Shown here: piece after piece, positions 22,665-34,954 of the stretch
Position numbering within the stretch: the first letter of the stretch is position 1
How the letters are laid out: each line of letters starts with the position of its first letter
Assembly: GCF_043641665.1 (NCBI RefSeq)
Contig: NC_092193.1
Span: 23,599,883-23,663,882, forward strand
From: Enoplosus armatus
Lineage: Eukaryota; Chordata; Actinopteri; Centrarchiformes; Enoplosidae
DNA length: 64,000 nucleotides
Direction of reading: 5' to 3'
Position numbers and translations under genes: made by a program
Notes under the pieces: generated by a model
Told to the model about the DNA's origin: nothing
What the model saw: the letters and a program-made list of their open reading frames with translations, nothing else
The model's database searches: none

Positions 22665-22841
22665 TAGACAAAGTTTGACCTTTGTTCTGAAAGTTATGAG
22701 CGGAAGCGGCTGTCTGTCGCCGTGCAGGCTGACGGCGGAGCTGCTGGCTGGGAACAGGATGCTGTCAGGCCGAACAGACGCACCGACCTAACGGGGAGAA
22801 ACCGCAGCAGCATCCTTTGTTTTCCGGAGCTGGGTGTCCAG
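22665..22841 (+). other. fam110b: Putative non-coding exon 1 of the FAM110B-like gene
   Basis: A CpG-richer block (for example GAGCGGAAGCGGCTG, GACGGCGGAGCTG, GTTTTCCGGAGC) in otherwise AT-rich DNA ends with a textbook donor, TGTCCAG|GTAAGGACGG. No long reading frame crosses it. It is on the same strand as the FAM110 coding exons 30 kb downstream, and FAM110 genes in vertebrates have non-coding 5' exons. Assignment to this gene is inference; the exact start is a guess from the TATA-like element. It could instead be the first exon of a non-coding transcript. Confidence 0.45.
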
Positions 22842-24221
22842 GTAAGGACGGCTAACTAGCTTATTGTGATGCTAACCGGACTGCCCGCCGTACCAACTGT
22901 GATTGAAACGTTACTGAAGCCGGTGACGATACGCATGAGCTGCCCCCCCCCTTCATTTCCAGTCATGTCAAAAATATGGCTATTGTTCGGTGTGCTGTCA
23001 TACAGGCAAGCAGCTCATGTAACGCAGCATTGGTCCGCGTAGCTAACGAGGTGATGGTGAGTGGCGCTTGTCTGCTGCTGTGTTGTAAACAGCTGTATGT
23101 GTGTGTTGGTGTGGCGTTTCAGAGCTAGCTTCCAGCTCAGAAGCACGGGACATTGTGCACATAACACCGTGCTGTTATACCTCCATGGCTGTGCTGCTGT
23201 ATCAGTGGGGGTTTGGCATTGCATTGCACCACCAGCAGCAGCAGCGCGCGCGCACGCACACGCACCCTAGTGTAGTTAGTGTTTGTGTCAACTTGTAGTG
23301 CAGGGATGGATTTTTTTTTTTTATAATGTGCTTTGTTGACTGTTGTCTCCATCCCATAATGTGACCGGTGTGTTTGTGTTTGGATGTGACCAGGGCTGGG
23401 TCCCAATATGATCTAGGTCTCAATACCAAAATGAAACCTTGTTCTTTGCCAGGTGTATACGCGCTCTAAATCCAGTTTGGTAGACTTTTGATTCGGCAGG
23501 AAAAATAGAATAATCAGAATTATTTCCATTCAGTTTGAAAAATGTAAGCATTAATTGGTGGCTCATTGGCTATAATTCTTAACCCCCCCCCCCACTAATG
23601 TCAGTAATGCTCTAGCAATGCTTACTTAAAACAAGTTCACAAAAAGAATTGTCCAATGGACCAAATGGACCATTAGAGCTAGCAGTGCAGCTGTTTACAT
23701 TCAGTTCAACAGCTTATGCTCATACATGGCAGGTATTAACCAGTTCAGTGGCTCTCCGCAGCCCTGGAGGTCCATCCATAGGTGGTTAAGGTGTCTGCCG
23801 AGGCGGTGGATAATTCCTGGATGGCTGCAGCTTGTGATCATTGATTCAGGGCCATGGGTAAACCCTGGATGACTGTGCTTGGAGTCGCCACAACAGACTG
23901 GAGCCGAATCATGGCCCGTAATAGACACATCCGAGGTGATTCGACGAGATGAACGACGTTGACACTCTTGTGCAGTGCCACTGTAACTTCCTGGGGAACC
24001 ACGACGCTCCCGAGCAGTAGATGTGACTGAAAATGGAGGATCCTCATTTGTCGTACTGATGACATACACTGCATGAGCTGCACCTCCAGGGCCTGGCCCG
24101 ACCAGCGCGGTGAAGTTAACAGACAACAACTGTAACAATGCCAAATCTTTCCAGGTGGAACATTTTCTTTGCTATCGAACAAAACAAGCCAACTTTTCTT
24201 GAGCATCCCTTTTTCATGTTG

Positions 24222-24246
24222 CCCCCCCCCCCCCCCCCCCCCCCCC
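24222..24246. repeat. Poly-C tract (25 C)
   Basis: An uninterrupted run of 25 C. A second shorter C-run lies at 24395-24407 and another at 23583-23593. Confidence 0.95.
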
Positions 24247-24331
24247 GTTCTGGAAAATGCGCCGCTTTGTTATCCAGCCAGTGACAGCTTTTGGGGGAAA
24301 AAGACGAATCCAAAGACTTTTGCAGGTGCTG

Positions 24332-24668
24332 AGCATGGCTGGATTAACCTGCTAGGGGCCCTATTAACCTCAGTCCGTGTGCAACGTGTACTGCCCCCCC
24401 CCCCCCATTCTATAAAACTACCTGCCCACAGATTTGCTGAGTGGTGAATTTGTGTAGCCTTATCATAGCTTTATATAACCGAGGCCTTACCCACCTTATC
24501 ATGCCAGTTAATCGTGCTGTAGTGCTGCATACTTCCAAACAAATGTTCAATGAAATCAGCACAAACCAGCTGACCCACAGTAAGCCCGGAGCTTTTGGTG
24601 CTTCTGGAGTTTTGGGGGCCCTGGGACAGTTGCCCGCTTCGCCCAACCTGGTAATCCTGCCATGGTGC
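24332..24668. mobile_element. Possible TIR-bounded non-autonomous element
   Basis: Left GCATGGCTGGATTAACCTGC and right end reverse-complementing to ACCATGGCAGGATTACCAGG form imperfect terminal inverted repeats. Both are followed inward by GGGGCCC(T). A related fragment (CAGTTGCCCACTTTGCCCAG) occurs at 20156-20175. No clean target-site duplication is seen. Confidence 0.45.
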
Positions 24669-24799
24669 CTGGTCCAAAAAAAACCCCAAACTAAATATTG
24701 GATCCAGCATTCTTTGTCTTGCCTTTCCCAGAATTTAGGCTGAGCAATATGAACAATATAAATACTGATCACAAGAGAAATAGTGATTTAATTTATACC

Positions 24800-24862
24800 A
24801 TAATAGCGGTATATAGTATAGTATAGTGTAGTATATAGTATAGTATAGTATAGTATAGTATA
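24800..24862. repeat. (TATAG)n pentanucleotide repeat
   Basis: About twelve TATAG/TGTAG units in a row. Confidence 0.9.
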
Positions 24863-26439
24863 CTCTGATGTTTTTCAATATGTTTTTTCACGTTTTTTTC
24901 CTGTTTTCAAATGAATGAGAATGGTATCCCTCTCCACAGAGACACAGTGTCAGACAGTGAAGCCCAGCGCCACTCTGATTGGTCCAGCAGATTGAGTTGT
25001 CATTATGCAGACTGCAACCGCGTGAACGATGAGTGTGTCTGTGTGTATAAGCTGCCCGCTCAGACAAAGCCTGACGAGAATCTCTGTTTCCATTAAAGTG
25101 AACCGAATCGGAGGGGTGAAAGTGTGACTTCCGGCCTTCCATGACCAACCTGTTCTCACACAGTCCTAAAGAACGGCGTCGATGTGCAACAAAAAGGCTG
25201 ATATGAAATGAAATGTCATTAGGGATCAGGTGCCCCTTTGCAAGAATTCCCGGCCTCTCCTCAGAGATGAGGCGAGGTTTAAAATTGCAAATCAGTTCGT
25301 CCTTAAATTCGTAATGGTGCCATGGCTATAGTTTCCAAAAAGTCAACAAATCGGGGCATTGTTGTCGCATTGATCATTTACTAATGGCTTCTGTTGTACT
25401 GTGGTGGACTATATTTAACATAGACTGTACAGAGTGATAACAGCGGATGCAGTCTGGCTCCTTCATTAGTCTCTCCCAGCTCCCACCTTGTTCTGCCATG
25501 ACAACGGGTCGTAATGAGTGACTGAATGCCTGACGTGATTTAAAGCTCGATCTTAACTCTATGTTGGAATGATACAACGTATTTAAGTTGTAGTGTTGCT
25601 ACCAATGCGACCTTTTGAACTTACACACAGCTGCTGCGACAGGCCGCTGGGAAGTAACGATAAATGGAACAAAAGGTGAAAGAATAAAGAGATCCTGTTT
25701 TTTTTTTACTCGTCGTTCAGTTACGTTGTGCTTGCTTAGTTAATGTTGCACAGCCTGTCCACTCTTCGGCCTGTAGAAAACTCGAATGAGTTTTATCAGT
25801 GCTCTCCATGTTGCATACTGTACATTCAGATCACCTTGCATGCAGTTTTCGGTTATTGCGGCGCTTCCACCTGGTTATAGAGTCAGGGGAAGGTCGTGGA
25901 GTTTGACATCAGGACATTGCTTCTGTGTGCAGTCTTGGTGAGTAATGCTGGATCCTTCAGTCTATGCAGACACTAACATAAGGGTTTTTCCTGGCTCTGA
26001 CTGGAGCTACAGTGTTTGGGCCAGGGCTGCAGTGTCTAGGAACAGTTGAGAGGGATATGATCCATCTTTTTGGGGGTTGAAATATGTTATTGTTGCACTT
26101 GACTGGGTACTAAAGCATGCTATTTCCTCATGTTTAGACTTTGTTTGGGTGGTCCACTGAAATAGACTTTCCCCCTCCCAAATGATGTCTTTCTAGAAGT
26201 GAAATTGACCACAAATCTTCATATTCAATGTAAGTCCGCTTGCTTAGGAATTTTTTCAACTCAAGTCAAACAGTCAAGTCATTTTCTAGGGCAATGATTT
26301 ATTACTGTGTCCTGTAAAAACAAAACAAAACTAAAAAGAAAACAAGGCAAACTGCACATGGAGGTGATGGTTGAATCACAACTGTTATCGATAATGTTAA
26401 CGTGCTCATTGCTTGTATGGTTAGTCGTTTAGTCTATGA

Positions 26440-26560
26440 AATGGCAGGCAGTAGTGAAAAAGGTCCATCGCAGTTTCCCAAAGTCCTAGGAGACAGCCTA
26501 CAAATGTCTGATTTCGTCCGACCAACAGTCCAGAACCCAAAGATGAAAATGGAGGACAGG
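26440..26560 (+). mobile_element. Fragment of the TAGGGCTGCA hAT-like family
   Basis: GTCTGATTTCGTCCGACCAA CAGTCCAGAACCCAAAGATGA matches the interior of related copies at 6266-6600 and about 30750. Both ends are missing. Confidence 0.45.
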
Positions 26561-27192
26561 GTTTCCCCCTGGAAAAAGTTGTTAGGCCCGGTGGCCCAGC
26601 GCGGGAGACTTGAAAATATGAAGTGTTGCTAGAAATAGGTCATTTATCCAGCACACATTTAAAAGCAAAAATCAACAGCTATAGCAGGGTCTTCCAAATA
26701 ATCTTGACTGACTGTGCAATCTTGGAATGCTGCGTTTTGAACAAAAACAATAGAAATTCAATTAAAATATAGCGTTACCGAGTACCGAGGCATTCGGCTC
26801 CACAGAGGATGAGGTGATTGTGCAGTAATTAGCATGTTTAGCATTTCTGTTGGCTAAGTTGCTAATGGTCAGCACAAGGGTTTCTTACTGTTTTTCAAAG
26901 ATACTCAGCATCTGTTCAAAAGCCATATTAATTGAGCTAGTATTGAGAATCTCATTCGAAATCAAGATTATATTATTTACCACACACACACACACACGTC
27001 CTCCTTAGACATAGCCTTTTTTTTATTGTGAAGGATTTCTGCAGCAGTAAGCTTGTCTGTTGCGGTCATAGGCTGTATTGTGTTAGACCTTGGCTCCTGA
27101 AATGGTTCTGAATTGGATTATTTTCATGAGGACATACTGCAGTGATTGTGTTGACTCTGCGTCGCTGTGACCTGTGCACTGGCACACCCACA

Positions 27193-27236
27193 CCCACACA
27201 CACACACACACACACACATACACACACACACACACT
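27193..27236. repeat. (CA)n microsatellite
   Basis: About 20 CA units with a TA interruption. Confidence 0.95.
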
Positions 27237-27341
27237 GTAGTTTATTTTGACTCCATCTCACATACACCGTCCTGCTGCCCCAAAAACTCACTAGAGCACC
27301 AAATCTGGATTAATACGCCGCGGAAAATAGTCCCCAACAAA

Positions 27342-27430
27342 GTCAAGTCAGTTTGAATTTTTATAGCCCACCAATAACAAATTGCCTCAAGGGGCCGCAT
27401 AAGACACCCTCTGTCCTTCCTCCCACCAAG
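27342..27430 (-). repeat. Dispersed retroposon tail fragment
   Basis: GTCAAGTCAGTTTGAATTTTTATAGCCC then CGCATAAGACACCCTCTGTCC. Related segments occur at about 41680-41795 and 48226-48330 (each with a GTCAAGTCA start and CGACACCCTCTGTC), so it is a multi-copy repeat. Confidence 0.6.
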
Positions 27431-28414
27431 TCTCCCTCCTCCATCCCCATCCTTACGTGCCCGTGTCGTGAAGATCCAGAGTCTGGGGCAGCGTATATCC
27501 ACTGACAGAGCTGTACAGCAGAATGACGAGGGAGGGAGGGTTAGGGCTGAATAACTGGTTTGCCCATCGATGTGTGGATCTGATATTTTATTATGATTGA
27601 TCAACTTCACAATCGGCTTCGAAGCGACTCTAATTCCACGTTTGGATTAGGCTCCACAGTTCTCATCATTGTTGTTATTTTCCAGGATTAGTTTTATGGC
27701 CCCAGTGTGACAGTGTGAGGCAGAGATTCAGTGTTTTAGCTGGTCATTAGTGTATGTGTGGTTTGCCATGCAATGTTTCATTTGAAATGAGTGTGTTTAA
27801 AGAGAGCATTAATAATGTAGAGTGTGTAGGCTAAACCAGGCTCTCTGTCTAGGTACAGCCCTGCTTGCATTACACTACACTAAGTGGTGCCCTCACAGAA
27901 ATTCAGTACTTCAGCATACAGAAACAAGGCAGTTCACATTGGTACCTCAGTATCGAGCTGATTCCAAACGTGTATGAAGCCTCACTCACATTTTATGTTA
28001 TGTTTTAAGGAAAATAACACTCCAGGAGCGTTGTTGTTACTTCTTTCTGGAGTGTTGTTTACCTTTTTAAAACGTGGCATAAAATGTGATAAACAATTTA
28101 ATTAAGCAATTGAACATCCACCTTACCGCGTCAACCCGCTCCTCGAAAGTAGCGCGGCTGCTTCTGGGCCCGGTTCCCTCCTTTTGCTTTTAGACATTTT
28201 TGTGTCCATCATCCTTGGCCATCCATGTCATTGACTGCTGTGCGCTACTTAGGCAGCATGTTAACGCGCATGTGCACTACAGACTTCCGGTTTAGCCCTG
28301 TGCTAACTTGAATGGGGCTAAAGTAATTCAGTCGTGCGGCCCTTCTGGACTGTCCAAATGTATCGGGCTGAATTGATCAAACTCAACGCAGTGACGCACA
28401 AAAGTATTTATCTG

Positions 28415-28499
28415 AGCCGGGGATCGAACACCCAACCCTGCTCTAACCAGCTCTACCTCCCGTGCGAGAGTGCTAACCCCTGCACCACCATGCCGCCCA
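28415..28499 (-). repeat. tRNA-derived SINE head, minus strand
   Basis: The reverse complement reads GGGCGGCATGGTGGTGCAGG GGTTAGCACTCTCGCACGG and later GTGTTCGATCCCCGG. An A-box-like TGGTGCAGGGG and a B-box-like GTTCGATCC are present, the pol III promoter parts of a tRNA-derived SINE. Related heads lie at 17521-17587 and 54768-54850. Confidence 0.7.
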
Positions 28500-28871
28500 G
28501 TGCACCAGTGGGATCCTGTGTTTTTGGAGACCCATACCAGGGTACTACAAGTCAGGTGGAGGACTCAGCCTTTGCTGCTTTGATTGTGACCATTCTTTAA
28601 GTTAATGGAAGTGCAGTGCTAAATCACATCTTAATATTATTATTATTATTATTATTATGATATGTACAGTATTTCCTCCTGGTGGTTAGCAGCAATATTT
28701 TTGTATGTATCCATGTAAATAAATCCTGCTTCAGCAGCTGTAGTCCCATCTGTCTAGCGGTCACTGAAACCATGTTGGAGAGATCAGCTGTGACCGTGTG
28801 TGCATGAGACACCCTACCTGTCATGTGTGTCAGCTGGTAATTGCTAGAAAATGGGCGCACACGCTCTCACT

Positions 28872-28872
<1 letters not shown>

Positions 28873-28908
<36 letters not shown>
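28873..28908. repeat. (CA)n microsatellite
   Basis: About 18 CA units. Confidence 0.95.
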
Positions 28909-28910
<2 letters not shown>

Positions 28911-29919
28911 TAGGCTTTCGTTGGGCTCCTTCAGATGATATGAGGTGGTTAGATGATGGGTGAAGCGGTGAGGACAACTGCAGGGATGGGGTGTGGATAT
29001 GTGTGTGTGTGTGTGTGTATGTAGGGGGTGGGGGGCTTCCAGATGGCTGGCCCAATCAGATTAGAGATGTTAAACCTTTCTACTTTGCCACCCCGGAAAA
29101 CAAAGGCAACCGACTCATTGTTCTGTTCAAGTGGAAGGCCAAGTGGTTTCAGTTATTGTCCTGCCTTGAGATGAATTAATGAACGAATGCTGCAAATAGT
29201 CATTGTCCGAGGGTCAGAACCCCCCCACACACACACACACACACACCCACACCCACCCACCTTCAGTCTTCAGTTGCATTCATTTAGCCCTCAGCGTCGG
29301 CTAAATCTGCCGTAGGGCATGAATTTGATTTCCCTCGTAGTTCTTTTTATTGGTTTACTGTATTTAACGTCTGTTGAAATGTGCCAGTTGATTTAAACAA
29401 TAAAAAAATATGTATACCTGCCTAACACGTGTCCTTCTCCTCTGAAGGCACGTTTCCGTCTTATGTTCAGGTCAGCATGTTTTTTTTTTTTTTTTTTCCA
29501 ACAGAGACGGATAATCTACAAGCTGTGACTTCTAGACAGGGATCACTGAAATGTATATGTTCATCAGAGCGTGTTGGTGCCATTCATGTGCCGAGTTAAT
29601 AACGTTACATAAGAGCGATTTTTTTTCCCCCCAATAACATCTGCTGTTACAGTGAGGGTACTGAGGCTTTTTAGATCTCGCCGCTCCTCACTGTATCTGC
29701 CACTTAGTCATGTTGATGTGTCCAAGAGGCTGGATTTCAGGAGGGATGGACCATCTTCGAATCAACATCGCACTGGTTAATATCTTCAGCTCCATGTGAT
29801 GCAGTCTGAGTTCCCTCCTGTTCTTCCCTGTTCCGCATTGTTGGCGTTGGTTAGAGTCACAAAAGAAAATTTTTGGTGTGTATAAGGGTTAGGGAATTGG
29901 TCCAGTCATAGAGAGGAAG

Positions 29920-29920
<1 letters not shown>

Positions 29921-29952
<32 letters not shown>

Positions 29953-29963
29953 CTGTGTGTGTG
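29921..29963. repeat. (TG)n microsatellite
   Basis: About 20 TG units with one CTG interruption. Confidence 0.95.
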
Positions 29964-30679
29964 TGGTTACTGGATTGAGGCCACCAAAGCCACAGAGTTC
30001 AGCAGGCTAACTGTCTATCTGTGGATCTCAAAACCCGGCCTGGATTAACCTTTGTGTCCCCCCTGATCTGGTTAGCAGTACTTATGTTGCAGTGTAGCTA
30101 GCACTGCCACTGATCCCAGAGCAGACTATTTGATGTGTTGTTATTGTAAATATGTATTTGTTATACAGTTATTATTCACAGTTGTGTGGTTGATCTCCTG
30201 GTCTGACAGCTTTACTCTGACTGTTGAATGACCTCCATCTTGTCGTCCATGGCGATGTGTTGATGATTCGATGATAACAAGTTAGGAAGTAACTAATTTC
30301 AAACTATGAGTTCAACTCAAAATAGAATGCAACTTGAAATGAAAGGACGTTCTACATGACTCAAAACAAATCACGGAAGCTCATCTTCATGTCATTATTT
30401 CTAATTCTCCCACAGTTGAAAGCTGTTACACTCAGGCTTTTCATTACCTGGTTTTAAACCGGAAATGAACAGATGATGTTAGTCCAATTTATAGGATTTT
30501 CTAAATGTTGTTTCAGAGGCCTTTCTTCCATGACAAGACTACATAGTTATAGTGGGAAACACTGACAAGGCTTAATTTTCATTTTCACTAGGCATGGTGA
30601 AGTTCGTAAGCAGGAAGATATCTTGAGAGCTATGATTGACAGAGCATTGAATGCAATGTGTTTTTCCATTTGACATAAT

Positions 30680-30910
30680 TATGTCTATAAACAATGTCTG
30701 AAAATAATCAAAAATGCCCATCCACATGTTCCAGAACCCAACACGAGGTCATCAGTTGACTTGTTTGTCCGACCAATAATCCAAAACCCAAAGAGATTCA
30801 TTCAACTACAATATAGCGGAGAAAAACATTTGAGATACATGACATACATGACTTAAAGATGAGTTGATTATTATACATTCACGAATGATGAACTAATCGT
30901 TCTCATGACT
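30680..30910 (+). mobile_element. Decayed copy of the TAGGGCTGCA hAT-like family
   Basis: GACTTGTTTGTCCGACCAAT AATCCAAAACCCAAAGAGATTC is shared with the copies at 6266-6600 and 26440-26560, followed by a right-end-like GATGAACTAATCGTTCTCATGACTAGT. The left end is not recognisable. Confidence 0.45.
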
Positions 30911-32243
30911 AGTCCATGTTGAAATTAGCACAGCTTCACTAAAACAAACACAGCCTCCTCGTTCACTTCAATGAGACCACTATGTCAGAACAGCAGGTGT
31001 CATACCAAACGGCTCGCGGTCTGACTAAGCTTCCCTGTAGATTACAGGGAGACCCTCCTTAAGAAATAAAAAAACCTGCTTTTTATTTGTGCAGAATCTT
31101 TCCAGCTCTGGGGCAGATCTTACAAATTAATAAGCTCAGTGGACTAAAAGTAACCTTTTTAAAAGAATTTTGAGAATATTGTGTCCTTGTTTCCTTGTTT
31201 GCTTCTTGTAGGGATTAGTCTCTGAACTGATCTTGGCACCGCTTCCTCTGGCACCAAGCTGGCTCTTCAGGCCTACTCTTCTCTCTTCCTCATCCTTTTT
31301 TTTTTCTAGAGATGCCAGCCTCTGTCTTTCCTGGTTCAAAACAGGAAGCAGAGCCAATGTTGGATCAGATCATTAATCCCAAACGAGAACCATGGCAGAG
31401 ACGATCTTGTCAAAATACCTCCGAAAATGGTTTCAAAGAGTTCCACGAGGTGGGCTGGTGAATCGGAAGCTGTCCTTGACTAGTGTGGTGATTAAGGCAG
31501 TAGGGTAAATCTGTCTGTAAGATGTGATCTTCAGCTCTGTGCTAAACTCATTAGCTCGGCAGACATCAGTTTCACTCTTGTGCTTCTTGCGTTGACCAGG
31601 GCTCCTTCAGCGCTCCGCTGCTGCTCGCAGGTTGCTTTCTGGAGTTTTCTGAAGACGTTCAGCTTGGATGATTTCTAAAGGATATTCTTGAAATCCGGCT
31701 TTACTTCTGTCCATTTCTTCACCTACGCCTGTGGAGCCCTGAACACCAGTGTATAAATGTTATGCGCAACATATACGATGTTAATGGTGGGCTAACAGGG
31801 CGAGGAGGACCTTCTGTTGCCATGGGCAACAATGTGTACAGTGATTGTGTGCTTCCTCATTCGCCACGTTATCAAATGCTTGATAACGGTGTGGAATTCC
31901 AGGAATTGCTCCTGTGGTAAGTCCACGTATTTGGATGTAGTATGTAGTATGATGTTCTCCAGACTTTTTCTCATGAAACCCAGAGTGAATGAGATGAAGC
32001 GCGAGCGCACATGTCGCACATGAAGTGAAGAACTGTCGAACTAAACTTGCTCTGTAGCTTGGGAATCAGTCAGTTCGGAAAGCAGTGTTTCAGGGTCAGA
32101 ACGCATGAAAAGCTTATTATGCAGGTGTCTTAGTACAGATACGAAAATACTGTGGTTTCACTGATATAGAATAGATGAAGTGCATCATTGTCCTACCATG
32201 GTTTGTTCAGCTTGTCATTAGGTTTCATGGGAGTAGGGACCAG

Positions 32244-32937
32244 TAGGGATGGGTACCAAAACCCCGGTATTAAACGGGCCCCCAGGGCTTGATTATTAAA
32301 GACCGTGGTATCAATAAGCTCCAACATTATCAGTTCTGCTGTCTGTATTGGAGAAATGAAGAAAATAGAGATATCTATGTAATAGATTCCTGATTATTTA
32401 GGCTACATAACGTTATCTTGAACCTTTTTATCTCAACAACTCTGTTTCTAAATTGCAATGAGATTAAGACATTCATCTATCTTGCCTTCTTAGCGACTAT
32501 GTCGGAGAAGTGAATGCTCAAACGTCCGGTTACACGAGCCAATGCTGACAATGCTTGAGTCTTTTTTGCATTTAAAGGCGGAAACACAAGCAATTTTGGG
32601 AAATATCTAGTGAAAGTGCATCACATGCAGGCCTAGCTCGAAGTTCATCCCTCGTGGCCCCGTCCACCTCAGGTATATTATGTATGCTAGCAACATAAGC
32701 CCACACGGAGTTAACTAAATTATACAAAGTTAATGATTAAAAATAACCATTCTACTTACTAGAGCGTGTACCACGCCTTTCCTGTCTCTCTAGTGTCCCG
32801 TTTGTTTTATTTGATGGGACAGTAGAGAGACATATATTTATACATACACACACACACACACACACACACAGTACCGTTAACTTACTGTATCGGTAAGAGT
32901 AGTAGTACCGTTAAAATCTTAATGATACTCATCCTTA
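32244..32937 (+). mobile_element. hAT-like non-autonomous element, longer copy (694 bp)
   Basis: Starts TAGGGATGGGTACC and ends GATACTCATCCTTA, reverse complements of each other apart from two or three positions. The flanking 8-mers GGGACCAG (32236-32243) and GTGACTGG (32938-32945) match at 5 of 8 positions, as expected for a decayed 8-bp duplication. The interior (GGCGGAAACACAAGCAATTT ... GTGAAAGTG) also occurs in the copy at 39402-39801. A (CA)n tract (32846-32870) sits near the right end. No coding capacity. Confidence 0.75.
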
Positions 32938-34339
32938 GTGACTGGATAAGATATCTAATTTATAAATATATATATCTATAAATAATTGTGCTGAGTCATC
33001 ACTTTGAAGCTGTTTTGGACACATACATATCTAAAGTATGGGAAGGGATAATTCAGTGGTATTTGTCTTCTTCTGTTGTGGGACATGACATCTCTGTTAT
33101 CCTCCTCTTTGTGTGGGTTGTTATTGGTCATGTCACAGAGAAAATTGAGCCAGGTACCTCTCCTGTCAGCCAATCCAATAATGTCAGCAGATGGAGACTC
33201 TTCTTACACTGAAGAACGAAGCAGAAAGGCTAAGAGCAGTGGGCAGAAAATTAAACTGCGCTACTTTCAGTACTAAGTGCTTTAGACACAGTTAGCGTTA
33301 CTAATAAAGTATTGAGGACTCATACTGGTGGCAGACCGACATGGGTTTTTCAATGGCGGATGCTGATGTTTAGACAGCAGGTATATATGTACGATATATA
33401 ATGCCACGTTGTTATTTTTGCATCTGATAAAATGCTACAATTTAATAATGATAACAAATGAGAGACTAAATGAAATGATCAAAACTTAAATTAATATTAT
33501 TGTCTGCACTGTCTCTGTTTGCTTAAATACATCTGCACGCTACTTATTATTTAAGGTTTTTTATTTTTTTATTTCCACAAGTAATCAAAAAACTTATTCC
33601 ATGCACCCTACAATCTAATATACATGGTCATCTTAGCCAGTAAGTTGTTGTTTTAGATTTTTATCAATTAATGAAATAGAAAACTACAGTTAGAGTTATG
33701 CTGTAGATTTCTAAATGTGACTGCTGTTTAAGGTACAGTATGTCAGATATATATATATGCTCTTAGCTAGCCATCTGGCTCTTGGAGCCTGGGCCTGAAA
33801 ACCTCCTCTTCCTGCCCTGAGCTAACTGAGCTAATGGCAGCTACAGTTAGCAGTAGTTAGCGGTTACTTTCTAAAGCTTTCTGTCCATCAGGGAACTCCG
33901 TAAATAACTGAGAGTTGGGGCAGAGCAGCCGGAGGACATCAGAAGGAAAACCAGAAACATTTTCTCCACAAAATGTGGTTGAGTTTCACCAAAATCAGTG
34001 AATAAAGTTGTGTGTTTTTGTACAGTAATCAGTGAGGCCCAGTCCCCAGAAACACTCAGCATCTGGCAGCATCCATCGTTTTTCCAACCTACTTCTTGTC
34101 TCATTTGTGGTCTGATAAACAGTGACTTCATCAAATTCAGTGCCCCATATCTCTATTTTGCAAACTAAGTTACTGTTTCTTGTCATATGCCATCGAGCAC
34201 AGTGGCAAGTGGATGTAGGCTATGCTCAGGGCTCAGAGGCTTCTCCCTACCCCTATCAGAAGAAAGTGGGCTTTTAGGGAGGGGGGGATTAAAGAGACAG
34301 GAGCTCAAACAGCTTGTTCAGACAGAGGGTGAACTGAGG

Positions 34340-34468
34340 GGCTGCATGAAGGTCCCATATAAGATGAATAATAATAATAATTTGAACAGTGAATCATGCA
34401 AAGCTATTCTAGTGGTGTCCCAGAATAAAAATATAGAGCTGGAAGTGAGCATAATAGGTCCCCTTTAA
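34340..34468 (+). repeat. Dispersed repeat copy
   Basis: AGTGAATCATGCAAAGCTAT TCTAGTGGTGTCCCAGAATAAAAATATAGAGCTGGAA ending GCATAATAGGTCCCCTTTAAA. The inverted counterpart is at 4950-5060 (TTCCAGCTCTATATATTCATTTTGTG...CATGATTCAC). Nature unknown. Confidence 0.6.
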
Positions 34469-34725
34469 AGACTGACTTGCTCCACTCTGCCTCAGTAGAG
34501 ATCACAGTTATATGAAAATGTAATAATGATTCTGATAACACACACACACACACACACACAGCCCTTACTCTTTCTAGAAAAGCTGAAAGCCTGTAATAAG
34601 ATTAGAGAACGGTAGAACAAACTAGGGAAGAGACTGAGGAATGGGGAGGTGACAGAGGGGTCAGCCATTTCCCAAGTGGCACATACAGCAAGACACCACA
34701 GCTAGTGGTTATGCTGCAGATTGGG

Positions 34726-34730
<5 letters not shown>

Positions 34731-34758
<28 letters not shown>
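34731..34758. repeat. (CA)n microsatellite
   Basis: About 14 CA units. Other short CA tracts lie at 34540-34560 and 35283-35310. Confidence 0.95.
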
Positions 34759-34760
<2 letters not shown>

Positions 34761-34954
34761 TCTGGGGCTTTCTATAACCTCTAGAGATCTAGGGAGGTCT
34801 AGAGATAGAAGCATGTACTCAGAAAATTGATAGAAAATTGAATGGCCCTACTTGGCTAAATCGATACAAAAAAACCCAGATTTTAATCATATTTACTGAA
34901 CAAGTTATTAAAACTCGATAGATATATTTGACACAATTTGAATGGATATAATAG

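Noticed and set aside
28415..28499. Functional tRNA gene
   Set aside because: Pol III box-like sequences are present but a cloverleaf with an anticodon arm and paired acceptor stem does not form; the repeat has relatives, so it is a SINE head.
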